Below are positions 6,372-10,139 of a DNA stretch of 10,139 nucleotides, one piece after another. Source of the DNA: Bacteroidota bacterium (lineage in GTDB: Bacteria; Bacteroidota; Bacteroidia; Cytophagales; Cyclobacteriaceae); contig QGUY01000139.1 of assembly GCA_003242315.1 (NCBI GenBank), forward strand, positions 1 through 10,139, written 5' to 3'. Position 1 is the first letter of the stretch. Each line of letters opens with the position of its first letter. The notes beneath the pieces are model-generated. The model did no database searches. It worked only from the letters and a program-made list of their open reading frames with translations, and had not been told where the DNA came from. Both the position numbers and the translations under genes were made by a program.

Positions 6372-7946
6372 ATGAATAGTCTGAAAAAAATCACAGGCAT
6401 ATTGGTCATGGGATTTGTCGTGACCAGCTGCGATGATATACTGGACACCATTCCTACCGACAGGGTGTCAACCGAAATCTTCTGGAGGACGGACCAGGAT
6501 GCCCAATTTGCGGCTAACGCGGTATACACGCACATCATCCAGTCGGCAAGTCACTACGCCAGCTGGGACGGCATGACCGACATCGGCTACACCAACCTTC
6601 CGCAATCACCGGAATCTTTTATCCTAAAAGGGGAATTCGACCAACTCAATAGCAGAGTGGCGAGCGACTGGCGTTCACTCTACGCCGGAATACGTTCGGC
6701 AAATGCTTTCCTCAATAACGTGGATAGAGTAAACACAAACAACGCGGCTCTTATCGAACGGCTCAAAGCGGAAGTGAAGGTTTTGCGCGCTTACTTTTAT
6801 GCTCAGCTTGCCTTTCTCTATGGCGACGTGCCGCTTGTCACGACCGAGATCAGCCTTGAAGAAAGCAAGACGCTTACAAGAAATCCTGTGAGCCAGGTGT
6901 GGGACTTCGTTTCCAATGAGTTGACTGAAGCAGCGGCTGTACTACCTACGACACAGGCCGATAAAGGTCGTGTCACAAAAGGTACCGCCCTTGGGCTTAA
7001 AGCCCGATACATGCTGTACGCCGGTCGTTATCAGGAGGCCGCTGATGCAGCAGATGCCGTCATGGACCTGGGCGTGCACGACCTGTTTCCTTCCTATGAG
7101 AACCTCTTCAAATATGCCAACGAAAACAATGAAGAAGTACTCTTCGACATTCAATACGTCCAGGGTACTGTCTCCAATGACATATTCGGCGTATTCGCGC
7201 AGCGGAGCGTAAACGGCCGTAGTCTCTTTGTGCCGACGAAGAATCTGGTCGACGCTTACGAAATGACTAACGGACTGCCTATTGACGACCCCGGAAGCGG
7301 ATACGATCCGGCTAACCCGTATGTCGATCGTGATCCTCGCCTCAGATACTCCGTCTATGTAGAAGGCGATATCCTGCCAAATGGTAACACTTTCGATCCA
7401 AAGCCTAACAGTGGCACTGGGGATGCTGTAGGATCAACTTTCCTTGTGTCGCCAACAGGGTTCAATGTCAAAAAGTATATCAACGTCGAGGATTTGGCTA
7501 CACCAAATAACAGCGGCATTAACCTGATACTTCTTCGTTACGCTGAGGTATTGCTCACCTACGCTGAGGCAAAGATCGAATTGAATCAAATCGACAATAC
7601 TGTCTACGACGCGATCAACGAGGTCCGTAGCAGACTGGACGTCAATATGCCGGCCATCGCCGATGGAAAGTCCCAGGAAGAACTTCGCGAGATCGTTCGT
7701 CGCGAACGACTTGTTGAGCTTGCCTTTGAAGGACAACGTTTTTACGACATCCGCAGATGGAGAATAGCAGGCGATGTTATGCCGGGAAAAGTGTACGGCA
7801 TGACCTATACGGATACGGAAGGAGAGCTTCAGACGGTCGAGGTAACCGCATGGACCAACGTTTGGTCTGATCGCAACTATCTGTGGCCGATACCACAAGG
7901 GGAGCTCGACCTGAATGCATCCCTGGGCCAAAATCCGAATTGGTAG
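6372..7946 (+). CDS. SusD/RagB-family glycan-binding surface lipoprotein
   Basis: This is the partner of the SusC receptor; SusD-family lipoproteins cap the SusC barrel at the cell surface and bind the oligosaccharide. With the start chosen here the product has 524 residues and a classic lipoprotein signal: basic residues at 5-6, a hydrophobic stretch and the lipobox VTSC with Cys20. Acidic DD follows directly, in line with surface-export signals of Bacteroidota lipoproteins. An in-frame ATG at 6342 would add ten residues (MLRLNYKCEI) and is less likely. The N-terminal SusD domain spans about 20-220, including KVLRAYFYAQLAFLYGDVPL (136-155). The C-terminal SusD domain includes LRYAEVLLTYAEA (388-400), ERLVELAFEGQRFYDIRRW (445-463) and the usual ending WPIPQGELDLN..LGQNP. 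The gene begins 33 bp after susC, in one apparent operon, and is intact, unlike its partner. Confidence 0.93.
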   Translation: MNSLKKITGILVMGFVVTSCDDILDTIPTDRVSTEIFWRTDQDAQFAANAVYTHIIQSASHYASWDGMTDIGYTNLPQSPESFILKGEFDQLNSRVASDWRSLYAGIRSANAFLNNVDRVNTNNAALIERLKAEVKVLRAYFYAQLAFLYGDVPLVTTEISLEESKTLTRNPVSQVWDFVSNELTEAAAVLPTTQADKGRVTKGTALGLKARYMLYAGRYQEAADAADAVMDLGVHDLFPSYENLFKYANENNEEVLFDIQYVQGTVSNDIFGVFAQRSVNGRSLFVPTKNLVDAYEMTNGLPIDDPGSGYDPANPYVDRDPRLRYSVYVEGDILPNGNTFDPKPNSGTGDAVGSTFLVSPTGFNVKKYINVEDLATPNNSGINLILLRYAEVLLTYAEAKIELNQIDNTVYDAINEVRSRLDVNMPAIADGKSQEELREIVRRERLVELAFEGQRFYDIRRWRIAGDVMPGKVYGMTYTDTEGELQTVEVTAWTNVWSDRNYLWPIPQGELDLNASLGQNPNW

Positions 7947-7983
7947 TCTCATGCAAAAGGTAATCATAGCGACCCTTGCCGGT

Positions 7984-9879
7984 ATGAAGAGAAAGTACAT
8001 CCTGCTCGTGCTGAGCGCATGCCTCTGTCAATACGTCTGTTCACAAACTCCCCAAGCAACGGTGAGGGTGCCGTCTCAGACTATTTATCTCGAACCGACA
8101 GCAGTGCGTGTAAACGGGCTGCTGGGAGACGTCCTGACATCGAGCAGAAATGGGCGAATAAAATTGCTCCCGACCTGGAATGATGGAGAGTTGATCAAGA
8201 TGTTCAGCAATGAGGTGAAGAGCCATCACAACCGGATGGATTGGTATGGTGAGCATGGGGGCAAATGGCTCTATGCGGCATCGTTTGCTGCTCGTCAAAG
8301 TGGTGACAAGGAATTGGAAAGCCTGGTGGTCAAGACGGCAGACTACCTGGTAGCACAACAGGATGCCGACGGCTACCTGGGAAATTACGGGCCGACCGTC
8401 AGACTCACGAATGATCAGATATCACATAGAAGGTCGTGGGATGTTTGGAACCTAAGTTACATGACACTCGGATTGCTGCAAGTAAATCGTTACTATCCCA
8501 ACGAGGCTTATCTCAAGGCAGCAAAATCGATCGGCGAATTGTTTATCAAGATGTTTGGTGACGGTTCGCGCAACATTGTTCAATACGGGACAAGGAGGGG
8601 GCTTTCGGCCACTGTTATTCTTGATCCCATCGTGGAGTTGTACAAGGTAACTGCTGATCCTCGTTACCTTGCGCTCGCTGAGACTGTTGTGAAGGAGTTG
8701 GAAGCCGAACCTGATCACCGCCTCATCACCGCTGGTCTGAATAATATAGACATGGAGTTTGTCGGGGACGGTAAGATATATCAGATCATATGGAATCTTG
8801 CGGGTATCGTTAAGCTATATGAAGTTACGGGCAACGAAGATTACCTTAAAGCGGCAGAGAGTGTCTGGCGCAACATCACCGAGTTTCATTTGAACGTTGC
8901 CGGCGGACCCTGGGGCGGTGTAGGCAAGCACATGGAATGTTTTAACCGAAAGAACTATTGGAGCCCGTATGGACTCGTGGAAACCTGCAGCACGATGTCG
9001 TGGATCCAATTAAACAAGGAGCTACTTCGCCTTACAGGTAATGGACAATACGCACAGGCTATCGAGCGCTCCGCCTATAACGCCCTGTTGGGAGCTCGTT
9101 TTCCGAACGGTGTCGACTGGTCCTACCATTCCTTTACCAATGGAACCTGGTCCGTGGCTAACTTCAATGACTGTTGTCCTTCCAGCGGAATGCTTGCCCT
9201 CGAGGAACTGCCGTCTATGATTTATTCCAGAAGAGGAAATGGAATTGCGGTTAACCTATATACTCAAAGTGAAGCTACTGTTTCATCCGGCAAAGCAAGC
9301 ATTCACATAAAGCCGGCGACTGAATATCCATTCGACGGTAAGGTTATCTTAGAGCTGCGCCCCGCTAAGAATCGCCAGACGTTCCCGTTGTACCTCCGCA
9401 TTCCGGACTGGGCCACTTCGGCGACCATAAAGAAGGTCAACGGAGAAATTATGAACGCACTACCTCAGACGGACGGATACTATGTTGTTGAACGGATGTG
9501 GAAGGCATCTGATAAGGTTGAAGTTGAGTTTCCAATGACCATTCGTGTTGATCAGCGAACGGAAAAACTCGATGGTCCTCAAAATGCGGATGAGATTTAT
9601 AATATTACATGGCTGTCAGTCAGCCGGGGTCCATTGGTATACGCTGTTAACGGACTCATCGACGGACGGGATAGGGAACGAGCTTTGGAGTTGAATGAGA
9701 ATGAGGTTGCCGGGTCGCTTGTTCCCGTTACCCCTCCCGAAGGAATGTTGGGGCCCGCGTACAAACTGTCCGTGCCGGGGGTACAGCCTTTGTTGCTTGT
9801 GCCTTACTTTGAGGCAGGCGGCATGAAAAAGGGTGGATGGCGCCTGACTTGGCTGCAGACAAGCCCAAACGATGAATAG
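7984..9879 (+). CDS. Exported GH127/DUF1680-family glycoside hydrolase, probable beta-L-arabinofuranosidase
   Basis: GH127 enzymes remove terminal beta-L-arabinofuranose using a zinc-bound cysteine nucleophile. The product here has 631 residues. Comparing with the Bifidobacterium longum enzyme HypBA1 (as I recall it), the acid/base Glu fits Glu318 (HMECF). The zinc ligands fit Glu333 and Cys335 in VETCST, and the cysteine pair Cys397-Cys398 lies in DCCPSSG, the first being the likely nucleophile. The usual CCPPN reads CCPSS here. An (alpha/alpha) barrel covers roughly 50-410 (GKWLYAASFAAR, EDYLKAAE) and beta-sandwich sequence follows (PLYLRIPDWA, WLSVSRGPLVYAVNG). The start was chosen for MKRKYILLVLSAC, an export signal cut either at a lipobox (LSAC) or after VCS. 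ATGs at 7951 and 7915 are in frame; the latter overlaps susD. It lies 37 bp after susD and probably shares its operon. Confidence 0.87.
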   Translation: MKRKYILLVLSACLCQYVCSQTPQATVRVPSQTIYLEPTAVRVNGLLGDVLTSSRNGRIKLLPTWNDGELIKMFSNEVKSHHNRMDWYGEHGGKWLYAASFAARQSGDKELESLVVKTADYLVAQQDADGYLGNYGPTVRLTNDQISHRRSWDVWNLSYMTLGLLQVNRYYPNEAYLKAAKSIGELFIKMFGDGSRNIVQYGTRRGLSATVILDPIVELYKVTADPRYLALAETVVKELEAEPDHRLITAGLNNIDMEFVGDGKIYQIIWNLAGIVKLYEVTGNEDYLKAAESVWRNITEFHLNVAGGPWGGVGKHMECFNRKNYWSPYGLVETCSTMSWIQLNKELLRLTGNGQYAQAIERSAYNALLGARFPNGVDWSYHSFTNGTWSVANFNDCCPSSGMLALEELPSMIYSRRGNGIAVNLYTQSEATVSSGKASIHIKPATEYPFDGKVILELRPAKNRQTFPLYLRIPDWATSATIKKVNGEIMNALPQTDGYYVVERMWKASDKVEVEFPMTIRVDQRTEKLDGPQNADEIYNITWLSVSRGPLVYAVNGLIDGRDRERALELNENEVAGSLVPVTPPEGMLGPAYKLSVPGVQPLLLVPYFEAGGMKKGGWRLTWLQTSPNDE

Positions 9880-9896
9880 ACACACACGCTGTTGCT

Positions 9897-10139
9897 ATGG
9901 GAAAAATACTGGTGATTGGGAGTTCGAACATTGACCTCATTACGCGGGTCGAGCGCTTCCCTGCTGCGGGAGAGACCGTCACAGGAAAGTTGTTTGTCCA
10001 GGCTATGGGCGGCAAGGGGGCCAACCAGGCCCTTGCGGCACATCGCGCCGGAGGCGATGTCAGCTTCGTTACATGCGTCGGCTCCGATGTCTACGGAGAA
10101 TCGGCGCTGCGCTACTACTTCGGGAAAGTCTGCGAATTT
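9897..10139 (+). CDS. rbsK: Ribokinase-like PfkB-family sugar kinase, N-terminal part (3' partial)
   Basis: The frame is open to the window edge, showing 81 residues. ILVIGSSNIDL at 4-14 is the first strand of ribokinase-type kinases. MGGKGANQALAAHRAG (37-52) is the substrate-binding glycine-rich signature, typical of ribokinase itself (GGKGANQA), and FVTCVGSDVYGE follows as in the family. There is no signal peptide, so it is cytoplasmic. Family members phosphorylate ribose or related sugars with ATP. The start lies 17 bp after the GH127 stop, which supports operon membership and a role in using the sugar released by the locus. L-arabinose normally goes through AraB, a different family, so the substrate may be another pentose or a nucleoside-derived ribose. 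The ATP-binding half lies outside the window, so the exact family member is not settled. Confidence 0.85.
   Translation, partial: MGKILVIGSSNIDLITRVERFPAAGETVTGKLFVQAMGGKGANQALAAHRAGGDVSFVTCVGSDVYGESALRYYFGKVCEF

Noticed and set aside
7434..8000. Open frame of 188 codons on the - strand across the susD/GH127 junction
   Set aside because: It is antisense to the conserved SusD C-terminus and the composition is not protein-like; treated as a shadow.

Overview
The window looks like a Bacteroidota chromosome, most likely an environmental Cytophagales-type bacterium. The basis is a SusC/SusD pair with a LacI-family regulator, starts without Shine-Dalgarno sequences, TAnnTTTG-like promoter boxes, a LigD-type ligase tail and moderate GC content by eye. 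The genus is an inference. Most of the window is a carbohydrate-utilisation locus (a PUL).

Layout. Bases 2-247 (+) are the 3' end of an ATP-dependent DNA ligase of the LigD family, which is not part of the PUL. Converging on it is a secreted CE15-like (glucuronoyl esterase-like) hydrolase at 320-1816 (-). Upstream of that, on the same strand, is a LacI-family regulator at 1984-3000 (-). A 273-bp divergent control region (3001-3273) carries two near-identical 39-bp direct repeats exactly 120 bp apart. Each contains a CG-centred AAACGTTT palindrome of the kind LacI-family proteins bind. To the right on the + strand come a SusC-type TonB-dependent receptor broken into two overlapping frames (3274-4626 and 4623-6338), a SusD-type lipoprotein (6372-7946), an exported GH127/DUF1680 enzyme of the beta-L-arabinofuranosidase type (7984-9879) and the start of a ribokinase-like PfkB sugar kinase (9897 to the window end).

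How the genes fit together (inference from families). SusD captures a glycan at the cell surface and SusC imports it. The CE15-like enzyme would cleave ester-linked groups such as glucuronate esters, and the GH127 enzyme would release terminal beta-L-arabinofuranose. The cytoplasmic kinase would phosphorylate a released sugar. The LacI protein probably senses a product and releases the twin operators. The likely substrate is an arabinose- and glucuronate-decorated plant polysaccharide, but this cannot be fixed from the window.

Most notable points: the susC reading frame is broken near 4590, probably by an out-of-frame deletion or a sequence error, and leaves an ATGA overlap; the twin operator repeats contain a conserved block beyond the LacI palindrome; and the CE15-like protein has serine where the family usually has its catalytic acid. 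I found no RNA genes, mobile elements or CRISPR arrays.
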